Assembly: GCA_040388535.1 (NCBI GenBank)
Contig: JAZKBR010000002.1
Coordinates: forward strand, 376,630-440,629
Reading direction: 5' to 3'
Origin: Gemmatimonadota bacterium
GTDB taxonomy: Bacteria; Gemmatimonadota; Gemmatimonadetes; Gemmatimonadales; GWC2-71-9
DNA length: 64,000 nucleotides
Shown: positions 33,483-43,252 of the stretch, one piece after another
Layout: each line of letters starts with the position of its first letter
Position numbering within the stretch: the first letter of the stretch is position 1
The notes under the pieces: model-generated
Told to the model about the DNA's origin: nothing
Database searches by the model: none
Seen by the model: the letters and a program-made list of their open reading frames with translations, nothing else
Program-made: the position numbers and the translations under genes

Positions 33483-34919
33483 TTACACCATCAGGGCGCG
33501 GGTGGATCCCGGCAAAGGGAGCTCTACCCAGAAGGTCGACCCCCGCCCCGCTTCCGAAACCACGCCGACACGCCCGCCCTGCGCCGCCGCGAGCCGGCTC
33601 ACCAGCGCCAGGCCAAGCCCCATTCCCCCCGTGCTCTTGGCGCGCGAGCCATCGACCCGGTAGAACCGTTCCCAGACGTGCGGCAGGTGCTCGGGCGCGA
33701 TGCCGATACCCGTATCGGCCACGGCAAGCCGCACCATCTCACCGACCCGTGATGCCGACAGCGTCACCGTGCCCCCATCAGGAGAATAGCGCCGGGCGTT
33801 CTGGACCAGGTTCCGGAGGATCTGCCCCAACCGTCGACGATCGGCGCGCACGGTCAGGCCGTCTTCGCCCACGGAGACCTCGATCGTGGCCTCGCCCGGC
33901 ACTGGGGGAAAAGCCGCAGCGGTCCGCCGCAATTCTTCCGCGGCAGAGAGCGCCTCGAGGCTGAGCGGCAACTCGCCCGCATCGGCGAGCGAGAGGTCGC
34001 GCAGGTCATCGACCAGCTGGTTGAGGAGCCCGGCCTCTTCCTGCAGGGCGAGCATCAGGGAGTCATCCGGGGCGCGCAGTCCATCGCGCACCGCCTCGAC
34101 CAGCCCGATGATGTTGGTGAGCGGCGTCCGCAGTTCGTGCGCAACATCGGTCACCATCTGTCGCCGTTGTGCCTCCGATGCGCCGAGCTCTTCGGCCAGC
34201 GCGTTGAACGACCGACCGAGCTCGGCCACTTCATCATCCCCACGCACTTCCACTCGCGAGTCCAGCTTCCCTTCGCGAAGCGCAGCCGTGGCACGCGAGA
34301 GTGCCCCGACTCGACCGAGGAGCGGACGCGCGATCAGCGCCGTCACGAGGGCCGAGAGTAACGAACCCACGAGCACCGCAATCGCGATCCGGCGACTCAG
34401 CTCCTCCGAGGGGCTGCGTCCTGACAGCCGGCTCGAACTCACCGAACGCTTGAGCGCCGGAATCAGCACCAGCGTCTTCGGCGCCGAGGCGGTGCCGAAC
34501 GGGTGCCCCGAAATGGCGACCATGATCCGCTGCGTCGCCGAGCCCTTGGTGACCGACTGGGCGTAGCTCACCATCCCGCCACCGCGAAGCTGCAGGGCAT
34601 CCGCGGCGAGATCGGGGATCGAGGTGCCGAGCACGCGCCCATCGCGATCGAGCACGGCGCCGCCAAGCAACATGCTGTCTGCGGCGGTAATACGACCAAG
34701 CGCCGCCGAGACGCCAACCGAATCGCCCGGTGTGACGGCCTCCACTGCGCCGATGAGGGACCGGGTGAGCGAGTCGAGCCGGCGATCGATCCGCGTCTCG
34801 ACCGAGACCCGTTCGAGTTCGGTGATCGACCACCGACCGACCAGTAACGCGAGGGCGACCATCGCCGCAACCACGAAGAGCCAGACCACGACGAAGAATC
34901 GTAGTTGCAGCGATTTCAC
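33483..34919 (-). CDS. sensor histidine kinase, two TM segments
   Basis: A 478-residue membrane kinase. TM1 lies at about 7-27, a periplasmic sensor of about 150 residues follows, then TM2 (IAIAVLVGSLLSALVTALIA), a HAMP domain (LGRVGALSRATAALREGKLDSRVE) and the H-box with the phosphorylated His (VTDVAHELRTPLTNI). The ATPase has the N-box QNARRY, G1 DTGIGIAPEHLPHVWERF and G2 GGMGLGLAL. The GTG start overlaps the regulator stop (GTGA), so the pair is co-translated. The signal is unknown. Confidence 0.92.
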   Translation of the reverse strand: MKSLQLRFFVVVWLFVVAAMVALALLVGRWSITELERVSVETRIDRRLDSLTRSLIGAVEAVTPGDSVGVSAALGRITAADSMLLGGAVLDRDGRVLGTSIPDLAADALQLRGGGMVSYAQSVTKGSATQRIMVAISGHPFGTASAPKTLVLIPALKRSVSSSRLSGRSPSEELSRRIAIAVLVGSLLSALVTALIARPLLGRVGALSRATAALREGKLDSRVEVRGDDEVAELGRSFNALAEELGASEAQRRQMVTDVAHELRTPLTNIIGLVEAVRDGLRAPDDSLMLALQEEAGLLNQLVDDLRDLSLADAGELPLSLEALSAAEELRRTAAAFPPVPGEATIEVSVGEDGLTVRADRRRLGQILRNLVQNARRYSPDGGTVTLSASRVGEMVRLAVADTGIGIAPEHLPHVWERFYRVDGSRAKSTGGMGLGLALVSRLAAAQGGRVGVVSEAGRGSTFWVELPLPGSTRALMV

Positions 34920-35623
34920 GTGACGGCCTCCGCGCCGAGTCGATAGCCCTGGCCAAAGGAGGTCTCGATGAAGGCGTCGGGTGCCGTCACCAGTGGCTCG
35001 AGTTTCCGACGGAGGTTGCGGACGTGCACATCGACCGTCCGGTCGAGCGCTTCGCGCGAGCGGCCCGGCAGCCGGTTCAGCAATGCCGCCCGTGAACAGA
35101 CACGCCCAGGATGTTCGGCGAGTGCGTGCAGGATTTCGAATTCGCTCGGAGTCACCTCGAGGAGCGCATCGCCCACCCTCACCTCGCGACGCTCGAGATC
35201 GAGTTGCAGGATGCCGGCGCGAACCAGGTCGCGCTGCCCCGGTGGCGTCCGCCGCAGGATCGCGTTGGCGCGCGCCACCAGTTCACGCGGCGAGAAGGGC
35301 TTGGTGATGTAGTCGTCGGCGCCCCCCTCGAACCCCTCGAGTCGCTCCTCTTCGAGGGTGCGCGCCGTGACCATCATGACCGGCACGCCGCTCTCGGCGG
35401 TGAGCTGCCGGCACAGGGTCAGTCCATCGACGCCGGGAAGCATCCGGTCGAGGATCAGTAGGTCGAAGGTGCTGGCCCGTGCACGCTCGAGCGCGCGCGT
35501 GCCATCCCCCTCGACCCACACCTGGTGTCCGGCGTGTCGCAGGTACAGCGCAATCACTTCAGCCGTCCGGGCATCATCTTCGACGACCAGGATCCGACCG
35601 GCCTGCGGCACCATTGCTCCCAC
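34916..35623 (-). CDS. OmpR/PhoB-type response regulator
   Basis: A 235-residue regulator: receiver domain (ILVVEDDARTAEV, phosphoacceptor Asp in LLILDRMLPGVDG, Lys in YITKPFSP) and a winged-helix DNA-binding domain (LLEVTPSEFEILHALAEHPGRVCSRAALL, TVDVHVRNLRRKLE). The GTG at 35623 is preferred to an ATG three codons later because GGGGAGA lies 6 bases before it. It is partnered with the kinase at 33483-34919. Confidence 0.94.
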   Translation of the reverse strand: MGAMVPQAGRILVVEDDARTAEVIALYLRHAGHQVWVEGDGTRALERARASTFDLLILDRMLPGVDGLTLCRQLTAESGVPVMMVTARTLEEERLEGFEGGADDYITKPFSPRELVARANAILRRTPPGQRDLVRAGILQLDLERREVRVGDALLEVTPSEFEILHALAEHPGRVCSRAALLNRLPGRSREALDRTVDVHVRNLRRKLEPLVTAPDAFIETSFGQGYRLGAEAVT

Positions 35624-35650
35624 GGCGATCTCCCCTCGTTCGCTACTGGA

Positions 35651-36817
35651 TCATAGTGGGAGCGGGTAGCGCTCAAGCAGCTGCAGGTCATCGCTGTTGA
35701 TATGCGCCACGTAGACCGAGGCCGCACCCATCCCTACCACGATCCGGTCGGCGGGAAGGCGGACGCTCGTCACGAGAGCCCCCTGATCGTTGAAGACATC
35801 ATAGAGCGCCGTCTTGCCAGCCGGTTGATAGCGCCGGGCCCAGAGGCGTTCCTTGCCATCGACAAAGAGCTGGCTCGGATCGAACGGGGGCTTGGTGGCC
35901 GGGAACGACGAGGCCGCCGGCCCATCATCACCACGAGGCCGACCGCGCGACAGCGAGAAGGTCTGTTCGCCGTTGCGATTCTCGACGCCAATGTTGATCT
36001 GCCCGCTCCGACCCAGATCCTCCGAATACTCCTTCCGCTCTGCCTCGCCGATCTTCACCGGCGTGTAGGCCACCGGGGCCCCGACGCGCCGGGCACCGCC
36101 ACGAGGAATCACCTCGACGCGATAGGTTCCGCTCCGGACCAGGAACACCGTACCCGCCTGGCTCACCGCCCAGCCATCGGCGGCCGCAAGCGGCACCGGC
36201 GACATCCGCTGCTGTCGCGAGTTGGCGCTTCCCGACTCGGTCCGCTTCATCTCGGCGGCCTTGAGACTCGCAATGCGCGTGGTCTTCTGGGTTGCGCGGT
36301 CAAAGCGGTTGAGGGCAACCGAGTCGCTCCCCGGTCCGCCGCGGAAGTAGATCCCGCCGGTGCGATCGACGCCGCCCGGAATCATCACCGTAACGCCACC
36401 ACCAGGCCCGCCGGCGCCACCGCCTTCGCCCCCCATGATCGGTGTCGTGTTCCCGAGCTTGCCATTGGGCGCCACCAGCGTGAGCCGGTTGTTGCCGAGA
36501 TCTACCAGCAGCGAGGAATCAGCAGCGAGTGGCCAGATGCCATCGGGCTGGAGATACTCGCCTGGTCCGCGGCCCTTGTGGCCGAGGGTATCAGTGCGCT
36601 TGAAGGCCTGGTCGATTCGCATCAACACGCCGTCGAGTGAGGCGGCAGCGAGAATGCTGCCATTGGCCTGTTCGCGCACGCCGCGGATGAGAGAGAACTC
36701 GAATGGATGCGACGCGTTCGGAGCGCCGAGGGGAATCTCGCGCACCTGCGCCGCGAGGGGGCCGGTCGCCACGAGAACCGCAAACAGGGCGAACCGGATG
36801 GATGATGCGCTACGCAT
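35651..36817 (-). CDS. secreted six-bladed beta-propeller protein
   Basis: A 388-residue exported protein with signal peptide ending GPLAAQ. The propeller motif GHKGRGPGEYLQPDGIWPLA is shared with the cassette propeller (9950) and the one at 62782. A Gly-rich loop (GGEGGGAGGPGGG) interrupts the first half. Blade cores such as SLLVDLGNNRLTLVAPNG and TVFLVRSGTYRVEVIPRGG repeat. The ATG at 36817 begins the signal peptide. It lies 27 bp upstream of the response regulator on the same strand, so it may share its transcript or be regulated by it. Confidence 0.75.
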   Translation of the reverse strand: MRSASSIRFALFAVLVATGPLAAQVREIPLGAPNASHPFEFSLIRGVREQANGSILAAASLDGVLMRIDQAFKRTDTLGHKGRGPGEYLQPDGIWPLAADSSLLVDLGNNRLTLVAPNGKLGNTTPIMGGEGGGAGGPGGGVTVMIPGGVDRTGGIYFRGGPGSDSVALNRFDRATQKTTRIASLKAAEMKRTESGSANSRQQRMSPVPLAAADGWAVSQAGTVFLVRSGTYRVEVIPRGGARRVGAPVAYTPVKIGEAERKEYSEDLGRSGQINIGVENRNGEQTFSLSRGRPRGDDGPAASSFPATKPPFDPSQLFVDGKERLWARRYQPAGKTALYDVFNDQGALVTSVRLPADRIVVGMGAASVYVAHINSDDLQLLERYPLPL

Positions 36818-36897
36818 GAGCCTGCTCTCCACGAGAGGGTGTATGCGGGCATTCTACGAGCGCCGTGTTAAGACCGTGTGAAGGGGGGCGAAACGAA

Positions 36898-36922
36898 AAC
36901 CGCCCCTGGGGTAGGGGCGGTT
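36898..36922 (-). terminator. terminator of the efflux operon
   Basis: AACCGCCCCT (36898-36907) pairs with AGGGGCGGTT (36913-36922). Read on the minus strand, the stem is followed by TTCG and TTTC runs, and it lies downstream of the MacB-type permease gene. It may work in both directions. Confidence 0.65.
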
Positions 36923-37013
36923 CGTTGGGATCATTCCAGTCGCGCATCGGGGCGCCGCGTGGGGGGCGCAGCCGTCCGCGATCCTACCAATCGCACACCA
37001 AAGCGCCGCCGCA

Positions 37014-37035
37014 GGGGCGCAGCATGCTGCGCCCC
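37014..37035. repeat. perfect 22-bp palindrome (GCAGCATGCTGC family)
   Basis: GGGGCGCAGCA and its exact complement meet at 37024/37025, followed by CATAC. A degenerate copy with the same flank lies at 33445-33466. It is just beyond the stop of the MacB-type permease gene. Confidence 0.75.
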
Positions 37036-37048
37036 ATACGACGGAATT

Positions 37049-38260
37049 CTACTCGTACCTTAAGGCCTGAATAGGGTCCAGCGACGCCGCGCGCCGTGCC
37101 GGCCAGAGTCCGAAGAACAACCCGACCAGTGCCGAGAACATGAAGGCCACGATGATGGCCGTCGGCGAGATCAGCGTGGTCGATCCGTACTGCTTGCTCA
37201 CGAACACCGACATCCCGATGCCGAGGGCAATGCCGAGGACGCCACCGGAGACGCAGAGCACCAGGGCCTCGATCAGGAACTGGCTCAGGATCGTCAGCTT
37301 GGTAGCGCCGAGCGCCTTCCGGATGCCGATCTCCTTGGTGCGCTCGGTAACCGAGACCAGCATGATGTTCATGATGCCGATGCCGCCGACGAGCAGCGAT
37401 ACCGCGGCAATCGAGAGCAACAGCGTCGAGAAGGTCTCGGCGTTCTGTGCCGACGTCGCCAGGAACTCCTTGGGCGAACGGATCTGGAAATTGTTGGGGC
37501 CGCCCGGGCGGATCTTGTGCTCGCGCCGCATGATCCGCTCGACGTCGACCATTCCCTGTTCCATCGGCAGCTTCTCGTTCACGATCACCGAAATGGAGCG
37601 GAGACGGTCGGTGCCGAAGACACGGTAACGCGCGGTGCTGAGCGGAATCAGGATCTGTTCATCCGGATTCTGAAAGCCCTGCGAGCCCTTGGCGCTGAGA
37701 ATGCCGATGATCTCGAACGGAATCCCGCGGATCGCGAGCGTCTGGCCGATGATCGCGGGACCGTTGGCGTCGAGCAGCTTGGGTACATCGGCGCCAATCA
37801 CGGCGTAGCGCTGCTGCGCCGCGTCATCACCGTCGCTGAACATCCGGCCCGCGGTGATGGTGTAGTTGCGCGCACCGGCATAGTTCGCCGAGGTGCCCAC
37901 GATGCTGGTGTTGATGTTCTTGTTGCCGAACACCACCTGCTGATTGCGCCCCATCTCGGGCACAACCGCCGTGAGCGTCGTCGCGTCACGCTTCAGCATT
38001 TCCGCGTCCTTGACGTACATCGGGGCGCCGTCGCCGCGCGCGGCGCCCATCGAGAATCCCTGACCCGGGTTGATGGTCACCAGGTTGGCGCCGAGCGAGT
38101 TGATCCGGTCCTGCACCGCCTTCTGGGCGCCACTGCCCATCGCCACCACGGTGATCACGGCGGCTACGCCGATGATCACGCCGAGCATGGTGAGCATCGC
38201 GCGCAACTTGTTCGAGCGAATGCTCTGGAATGCCACACGAACAGTTTCGCCGATGAGCAT
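37049..38260 (-). CDS. MacB-type ABC transporter permease
   Basis: A 403-residue permease: TM1 near the N-terminus (LRAMLTMLGVIIGVAAVITVVAMG), a MacB periplasmic core domain, and the FtsX bundle (SLLVGGIGIMNIMLVSVTERTKEIGIRKALGATK). The end, PARRAASLDPIQALRYE, is the family's usual terminus. It is last in an operon with a MacA-like adaptor (3 bp upstream), an ATPase and a TolC protein, so it should form an ATP-driven tripartite exporter. The substrate may be a peptide, lipid or antibiotic. Confidence 0.92.
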   Translation of the reverse strand: MLIGETVRVAFQSIRSNKLRAMLTMLGVIIGVAAVITVVAMGSGAQKAVQDRINSLGANLVTINPGQGFSMGAARGDGAPMYVKDAEMLKRDATTLTAVVPEMGRNQQVVFGNKNINTSIVGTSANYAGARNYTITAGRMFSDGDDAAQQRYAVIGADVPKLLDANGPAIIGQTLAIRGIPFEIIGILSAKGSQGFQNPDEQILIPLSTARYRVFGTDRLRSISVIVNEKLPMEQGMVDVERIMRREHKIRPGGPNNFQIRSPKEFLATSAQNAETFSTLLLSIAAVSLLVGGIGIMNIMLVSVTERTKEIGIRKALGATKLTILSQFLIEALVLCVSGGVLGIALGIGMSVFVSKQYGSTTLISPTAIIVAFMFSALVGLFFGLWPARRAASLDPIQALRYE

Positions 38261-38263
38261 CTA

Positions 38264-39772
38264 CTACCTCCCGCCCGGAGCTTTGCCACCGCCGGCCGGT
38301 GCTGCACCGCCAGCCGGCCGGGCACCTGCGGCAGGAGGCGTGGTCGACTGGCCCGGAAGCCCGCCGGCGGCGCCCTTCATCCGCGTCTGCAGATCCTGCT
38401 GCGACTGCACGAACGAGGCGCTCGGCAGCATCAGCACCGAATCCTTCTCGGTGAGACCCGACTTCACTTCGGAGTAGTCGAGGTCGGTAAGGCCAGTCTT
38501 CACGTAGACGGGCACCGGCTTTCCAGCGCGCTGCACGAAGACGATGTAGGTGCCGCCGAACTCGGCGTTGCCACCACCGCCGCCCCGACGCATCCCGCCG
38601 CCGCGATTGCCGCCACCCGTCCCCGCGCCAGCCGGGTTGCCACCACCGTTCCCACCTCCATTACCCCCGGCCGCGGGCGCGCCCGCGCCCTGCTTCGCGC
38701 CGCCCTGCCTGGCCGCCGCATCACCCTTCGGCGCTGCAGCCGACGGGTCGCCGGCCGGAAGCACTTCCTTCTTGGCGCTATCGCCGGCCGTGGGAGCCGG
38801 CTCGACGGCGGCCTTCGCCTCGGCGAGCATCCGCGTCAGGTCGGCATCGGCGATGCCGAGCACGGTACCCGCGCTCTTCACGTCACGCTCGGTGCGGAGC
38901 GCGGCGTTTGGCACGGCCAGCACATTCTTCCGCTCGCCGACCTGCATCTTCACTTCGGCGTTCATTCCCGGCTTGAGCAGCCCGTCCTTGTTGTCGATGC
39001 GGATCAGCACCGGGAACATCGTGACGTTCTGGATCGTGTCGGCCTGCGGCTCGATCTTGAGCACTTCGCCGCGAAACGGACGATTCGGGAACGCATTCAC
39101 GGTGACGTTGGCCGGCAGGCCCGCACGCAGCTTGCCGATGTCGGTTTCGTCGACGTAGGTCTTGATCTGCACCAGCGAGAGGTCGGCCATTGTCAGCAGC
39201 ACCGTGCCGCCGCTCGCCGTGTTCGGCGAGGAGATCACGTTGCCGCGCTGCACCTGCTGCTCGATCACGGTACCGGAGATCGGCGCGAGCACTCGGGTGT
39301 CGCCGAGGGTGATCTTGGCATTCTCGAGGGCGATGGTCTGGCGCACCACATCGGCCTTGGAATTCGCCACCGCGAGCGTCGCGGTCTCCAGCTCCTGCTG
39401 GGTGATCGCCTTGGCGGTGAAGAGTTCCTTCGCGCGGTTGAGCTGACCCTGCGCGTTCGCCAGCTGCGCCTTGGCCACTTCCTGATTGGCCTGGGCGGTC
39501 TGCATGTCGTTCTGCGGGATCCGCTGGTCGACCTGCACCATCAGGGTGCCGCGCTTTACGAAATCGCCGGTCTGGACCTTCACATCGAGAATTTCGCCCG
39601 AGGCCTTCGACTTCACCTGGACGACCGTGTCGGGGTTCACGGCACCGGCGGCCTGCGCGGTGACGATGATATCACGCCGCTCGACGGCCACGGCCTGATA
39701 GACCGGGAGCGGAGCGGGCTTGCTGCAGGCACCAACAAGAGCGACGAGGGGCAACACACGAGCGAGCTTCAC
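38264..39772 (-). CDS. MacA-like periplasmic adaptor lipoprotein with Gly-rich insert
   Basis: A 502-residue membrane fusion protein anchored as a lipoprotein ([13 protein letters not shown]). It has the two half-lipoyl pieces ([23 protein letters not shown] and [22 protein letters not shown]) around a helical hairpin, then a beta-barrel domain. Residues about 325-405 are an insert of Gly, Ala, Asn and Pro, which splits the membrane-proximal domain and is not seen in classical MacA. The C-terminus is again Pro/Ala/Gly-rich. The GTG start overlaps the ATPase stop (GTGA). It should link the permease to TolC. Confidence 0.9.
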   Translation of the reverse strand: MKLARVLPLVALVGACSKPAPLPVYQAVAVERRDIIVTAQAAGAVNPDTVVQVKSKASGEILDVKVQTGDFVKRGTLMVQVDQRIPQNDMQTAQANQEVAKAQLANAQGQLNRAKELFTAKAITQQELETATLAVANSKADVVRQTIALENAKITLGDTRVLAPISGTVIEQQVQRGNVISSPNTASGGTVLLTMADLSLVQIKTYVDETDIGKLRAGLPANVTVNAFPNRPFRGEVLKIEPQADTIQNVTMFPVLIRIDNKDGLLKPGMNAEVKMQVGERKNVLAVPNAALRTERDVKSAGTVLGIADADLTRMLAEAKAAVEPAPTAGDSAKKEVLPAGDPSAAAPKGDAAARQGGAKQGAGAPAAGGNGGGNGGGNPAGAGTGGGNRGGGMRRGGGGGNAEFGGTYIVFVQRAGKPVPVYVKTGLTDLDYSEVKSGLTEKDSVLMLPSASFVQSQQDLQTRMKGAAGGLPGQSTTPPAAGARPAGGAAPAGGGKAPGGR

Positions 39773-40527
39773 GCGACAGCCTCCACACTACTGCCGTCGC
39801 TGGACACCTTGCCGTCCCGGAGGACGATCTGGCGCTTGGCGTGTGCGGCAATATCAGGTTCATGAGTAACGAGAATGATGGTCTGACCCTGACGATGCAG
39901 TGTCTCGAACAGGGCCATGATTTCCTCGGAGGTCGCCGAGTCGAGGTTACCGGTCGGTTCGTCGGCGAGCAGGATCGACGGCCGGTTCACCAGCGCCCGG
40001 GCAATCGCCACACGCTGGCGCTGACCACCCGACAGTTCGTTCGGCTTGTGATCCATGCGGTTGCCGAGACCAACCTGCGAGAGCGCTTCCTTCGCGCGCT
40101 CGCGGCGTTCCTTGCCGGAGGCGCCGGCATACACCATGGGCAGCTCGACGTTCGCGAGCGCCGAGGCGCGCGGGAGCAGGTTGAACGTCTGGAAGACGAA
40201 GCCGATCTCCTTGTTCCGGATCCGGGCCAGCGCATCGTCATCCAGCTCGCTCACGCGATAGCCGTTGAGCCAGTATTCGCCTTCCGAGGGCGTGTCGAGG
40301 CAGCCGATGAGATTCATCATCGTCGACTTGCCGGAGCCGGACGGCCCCATGATCGCCACGAACTCGTTGCGCCGGATCGTGATGTCGACACCCTGCAGCG
40401 CGCGGACCCGTTCGGTCCCCATCAGGTATTCGCGCTGCAGGTTCCGGGTCACGATCACGGCATCGCGCGGCACGTCGGCCGGGAGTGCTGCCATCCGTTC
40501 GGCAGTGTCGCGCAGATCCTTTTTCAT
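39769..40527 (-). CDS. MacB/LolD-type ABC transporter ATPase
   Basis: A 252-residue ATPase with all motifs: Walker [11 protein letters not shown]-loop [11 protein letters not shown], signature [15 protein letters not shown], Walker [13 protein letters not shown] and H-loop LVTHEPDIA. It matches the MacB/LolD class that powers type VII ABC mechanotransmission exporters. Its N-terminus has about 25 extra residues ([20 protein letters not shown]). The start overlaps the TolC stop by 1 base (TAATG). Confidence 0.94.
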   Translation of the reverse strand: MKKDLRDTAERMAALPADVPRDAVIVTRNLQREYLMGTERVRALQGVDITIRRNEFVAIMGPSGSGKSTMMNLIGCLDTPSEGEYWLNGYRVSELDDDALARIRNKEIGFVFQTFNLLPRASALANVELPMVYAGASGKERRERAKEALSQVGLGNRMDHKPNELSGGQRQRVAIARALVNRPSILLADEPTGNLDSATSEEIMALFETLHRQGQTIILVTHEPDIAAHAKRQIVLRDGKVSSDGSSVEAVA

Positions 40528-41894
40528 TACGGCAGACTCCGCCCGAGAATACTCTCGATCTGGACCTTGGCGCGGAGGTAGGCGTAACGCGCCTGCACCG
40601 CATTGACTTGCGCCTGCGTCAGGTTGGTCTGGGCCTGCAACAGTTCAGTGATGGTGGCCACACCCTGGCCATACCGCGCCGTCACGACCCGCAGGTTCGT
40701 CTCGGCCGCCGTGGCCGACGTTTCCGACAGCTGGATCTGCGCCTGTGCGTTCGAGATCGCGGCGAACTGCGCCGTCAGGTTCGCGTCGATCTGGTGCTGC
40801 TGATCGAGGAGCGACGCCTGCTGGTTCTCGACCTGGATCTGGGCGTTCTCGATCTGGGTCTCACGCGCGAAGTTGGTCCACGGCGTGATCGTGAGGCCGA
40901 GGTTGAGCGACTTGCGCCCCTTGAGGGAGTAGTCGCTCTGCTTGTTCGCCGTGAAGTTGTCGCCGACGCTGATGCTGAGGTTCGGAAAGTACTGCGCCTT
41001 GTTCGACTTGGTCGCCTGTCGCAGCGCCTCGAGGGTCGCCTGCGCCGCGCGGAGCTGGGGCGACGACGCGCGCGCATCGCGACGGAGCGAGAGCGTGTCG
41101 ATGGCCGCCGGCAGCTGATAGTACGCGGGATCATCGACCGCGCCCACGCGGCCATCAGCGCCGATCGCGCGGCCGAGCTGGGCCTCGTCGGTGGCCAGCG
41201 TGTTCTGGTGGCCGAGCATCGTGAACTTGGCGTTGTTGAGCGAGACCAGCGCGGAGAGCGAGTCGGAGATGCTTCCCGAGCCGGCCCGCAGCTTGGCCAC
41301 TGCAACGTTGTACTGCTGCTCGGCGCTGAGCACGGCCGTCGAATCGACGGCGAGCAGGCGCTTGTCGGCCAGCACCGTGAGGAAGGTGTTGGTGACGTTG
41401 AGCGTGTTGGTGAACTTGGTCGACACCAGCGTCGACGTCGCCGCATCCTCGCGTGCCCGCGCGGCCTTCAGATCGTAGTTCCGGATGAAGCCGTCGAAAA
41501 TCGGCAGCGTCGCGGTCACGTTGAAGCCGTAGTTCGGATTCGAGCTGTTGCCGCTGATCACTTCGCCCGTGACCGGATCGAGGCGCGAGTCACCCGAGCT
41601 CATCAGCAGCGAGGCCTGCGGCGTGAAGCTCAGCTGCGGGACGAAGCGCCACTTGGCCGTGCGCACCTGCAGCTCGGCGCTGCGAATGCTGTTCGCCGAT
41701 TGCACCACCGTCGGTGACACCTGCTCGGAGCGCTGGAGCGCCTGCGCCAGCGTCACCGACTGCGGTGCCGGGGCCATCGGCGGAAGGCTCTGCAATGCCT
41801 GCGAGGGCTGATTGCCCTGAGCCTGCGCCATGCCGGGAAGTGCGAGGAGCGCTGCAACGAGTGCGAAACGCAGCGGACGGTTAGCGCGGACCAC
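40527..41894 (-). CDS. TolC family outer-membrane efflux protein
   Basis: A 455-residue TolC-like protein: signal peptide ([18 protein letters not shown]), then the two long coiled-coil repeats ([26 protein letters not shown] and [74 protein letters not shown]). It is the outer-membrane duct of the exporter encoded downstream. The GTG at 41894 is chosen because GGAGG lies 5 bases before it, inside the end of the Spy-like gene, giving a 14-bp overlap. Confidence 0.9.
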   Translation of the reverse strand: MVRANRPLRFALVAALLALPGMAQAQGNQPSQALQSLPPMAPAPQSVTLAQALQRSEQVSPTVVQSANSIRSAELQVRTAKWRFVPQLSFTPQASLLMSSGDSRLDPVTGEVISGNSSNPNYGFNVTATLPIFDGFIRNYDLKAARAREDAATSTLVSTKFTNTLNVTNTFLTVLADKRLLAVDSTAVLSAEQQYNVAVAKLRAGSGSISDSLSALVSLNNAKFTMLGHQNTLATDEAQLGRAIGADGRVGAVDDPAYYQLPAAIDTLSLRRDARASSPQLRAAQATLEALRQATKSNKAQYFPNLSISVGDNFTANKQSDYSLKGRKSLNLGLTITPWTNFARETQIENAQIQVENQQASLLDQQHQIDANLTAQFAAISNAQAQIQLSETSATAAETNLRVVTARYGQGVATITELLQAQTNLTQAQVNAVQARYAYLRAKVQIESILGRSLP

Positions 41895-42357
41895 GCGGAC
41901 CTCCGCGGGGCGACTGTTCGCGCTGCTTCTTGCGGTTCTCATCCATAGCCGTGTTCATAGAGTCGTACCTTACCTGTTGCGGGGGAGTCAGGAGTGCGCG
42001 GACCTCGGTACGGGACTGCTGCCGGACGGTTTCGACGCTCGGCCGGATCGACTCGAAGAGCGAATCGACCTGGGGACCGATGCTCCGCCGGATGGTATCC
42101 ATGGCGGCGGTACCCCGCTTGAAAATGGCAGCAATGCTGTCCCGTTGTACCGCGCTGGCGTCGAGCTCCTTGGCAACCCACGCCGCATAACCACCGGGCA
42201 CCCCTCCGGGACCCCGGCTTCCTCCCTGACCACGCCAGATGAAATCGGCTTTGCCGGCACGGAAGGCCGCCGTGAGCCCCACCACACCGACCACCGTTCC
42301 AGCCACAAAGGCAACGATCAGCAGCACCATCGCCCGTGTGCGAGTCGCGCTGCTCAC
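41881..42357 (-). CDS. Spy/CpxP-like periplasmic protein, membrane anchored
   Basis: A 158-residue protein with one N-terminal TM helix (MVLLIVAFVAGTVVGVVGLTA) and a helical periplasmic part. The segment ELDASAVQRDSIAAIFKRG, followed by RTEVRALLTPPQQVRYDSMNTAMDENRKKQ, resembles the heavy-metal-sensor/Spy family, where an LTPxQ-like motif is typical. The tail is Arg/Gly/Pro-rich. It sits between the anti-sigma-like and TolC genes, so it may sense envelope stress for this export operon. The GTG start overlaps the anti-sigma stop by 4 bp. Confidence 0.72.
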   Translation of the reverse strand: MSSATRTRAMVLLIVAFVAGTVVGVVGLTAAFRAGKADFIWRGQGGSRGPGGVPGGYAAWVAKELDASAVQRDSIAAIFKRGTAAMDTIRRSIGPQVDSLFESIRPSVETVRQQSRTEVRALLTPPQQVRYDSMNTAMDENRKKQREQSPRGGPRGPR

Positions 42358-42677
42358 CGCGACTCCGACGTCATCGCGACGAGGAGGATGTCCGCACCGG
42401 GGCGTGAGCCTTCAAGGAGCTCACTGGCCACCGATGCCTCAGTCGTCGCGGTGGTCGCAACCCTGGACCATCCCCACCCCGCCAGCACCGTCGCCAGCGA
42501 TGCTGCGACCAGCCCCTGCCAGAACCAGCCCGCCAGCTCGTCTTCCCACGCCGGCTTGCCGAGCCGGGCGCGCACCCGAGCCACGAACGCGCCGTCGTGC
42601 GGCAACGTCAGGGCATCGCGAATCGCTGCCCCAAGCTTCAGGTCAGGTGCGTCATTGAACGGCGACAGATCACTCAT
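42354..42677 (-). CDS. probable anti-sigma factor, single TM
   Basis: A 107-residue membrane protein: short cytoplasmic part (LPHDGAFVARVRARLGKPAWEDELA), one TM (FWQGLVAASLATVLAGWGW) and a small periplasmic end. It has no zinc motif. The call rests on gene order: it overlaps the sigma gene by 8 bp and precedes the Spy-like gene, as anti-sigma proteins do. Confidence 0.6.
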   Translation of the reverse strand: MSDLSPFNDAPDLKLGAAIRDALTLPHDGAFVARVRARLGKPAWEDELAGWFWQGLVAASLATVLAGWGWSRVATTATTEASVASELLEGSRPGADILLVAMTSESR

Positions 42678-43224
42678 CCCACTCCTCCTTCACGGATCCA
42701 AGCACTTTCCTGAGCGCCCTTCTTCCGTGGAAAACATCAGACTTCACGGTTCCTTCGGGGATCCCCAGCAGGGTGGCAATCTCCGCCTGCGAATACCCTT
42801 CAGCATCAAACAGCACCACGGCCAATCGTTGCCGCTCCGGCAGGGTCGCGAGCGCGCTCTTGAGCCGCTCTCCCAGGTCCATCGCGCCGACTTCCCGGGC
42901 CGGGTCGTCGCGCGAGGCCGCCGCCACATGGTCGAGCGGGTCGGCGGCGCGGACCCTTCGCCTTCGTCGGAGATCCTTGGCCGCGTTGACCACGATCTGC
43001 ATCAGCCAGGGACGGAACGCCCGCTTGGGGTCGTACCGGCCGATCGCCTGCCAGGCCGAGAGAAACCCTTCCTGGGCGGCATCATCGGCATCTTCACTGT
43101 CTTCCAGTACCGCATAGGCAACACGGCGGGCCATCGGCGCGTGGAGGGCCACCAGCCCTCCGAAAGCCTCTGCATCGCCCCTCGCAGCCCGAGCGGCGAG
43201 CTCGGCTTCATCCACGCCGGTCAT
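42670..43224 (-). CDS. ECF-type RNA polymerase sigma factor
   Basis: A 184-residue ECF sigma factor. Region 2: FGGLVALHAPMARRVAYAVLEDSEDADDAAQEGFLSAWQAIGRYDPKRAFRPWLMQIVVNAAKDLRRR. Region 4: LKSALATLPERQRLAVVLFDAEGYSQAEIATLLGIPEGTVKSDVFHGRRALRK. The ATG at 43224 starts directly ahead of region 2; the open frame extends upstream. It heads the operon for anti-sigma, Spy-like protein and exporter, and probably controls it. Confidence 0.9.
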   Translation of the reverse strand: MTGVDEAELAARAARGDAEAFGGLVALHAPMARRVAYAVLEDSEDADDAAQEGFLSAWQAIGRYDPKRAFRPWLMQIVVNAAKDLRRRRRVRAADPLDHVAAASRDDPAREVGAMDLGERLKSALATLPERQRLAVVLFDAEGYSQAEIATLLGIPEGTVKSDVFHGRRALRKVLGSVKEEWDE

Positions 43225-43252
43225 ACGCGGGAAACCCTGGGTCCGTTGAGCT

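Noticed and set aside
37517-39865. Open plus-strand frame of 782 codons
   Set aside because: It is antisense to the permease and adaptor genes, has no SD or family features, and is His/Arg-rich as expected for the complement of high-GC coding DNA.
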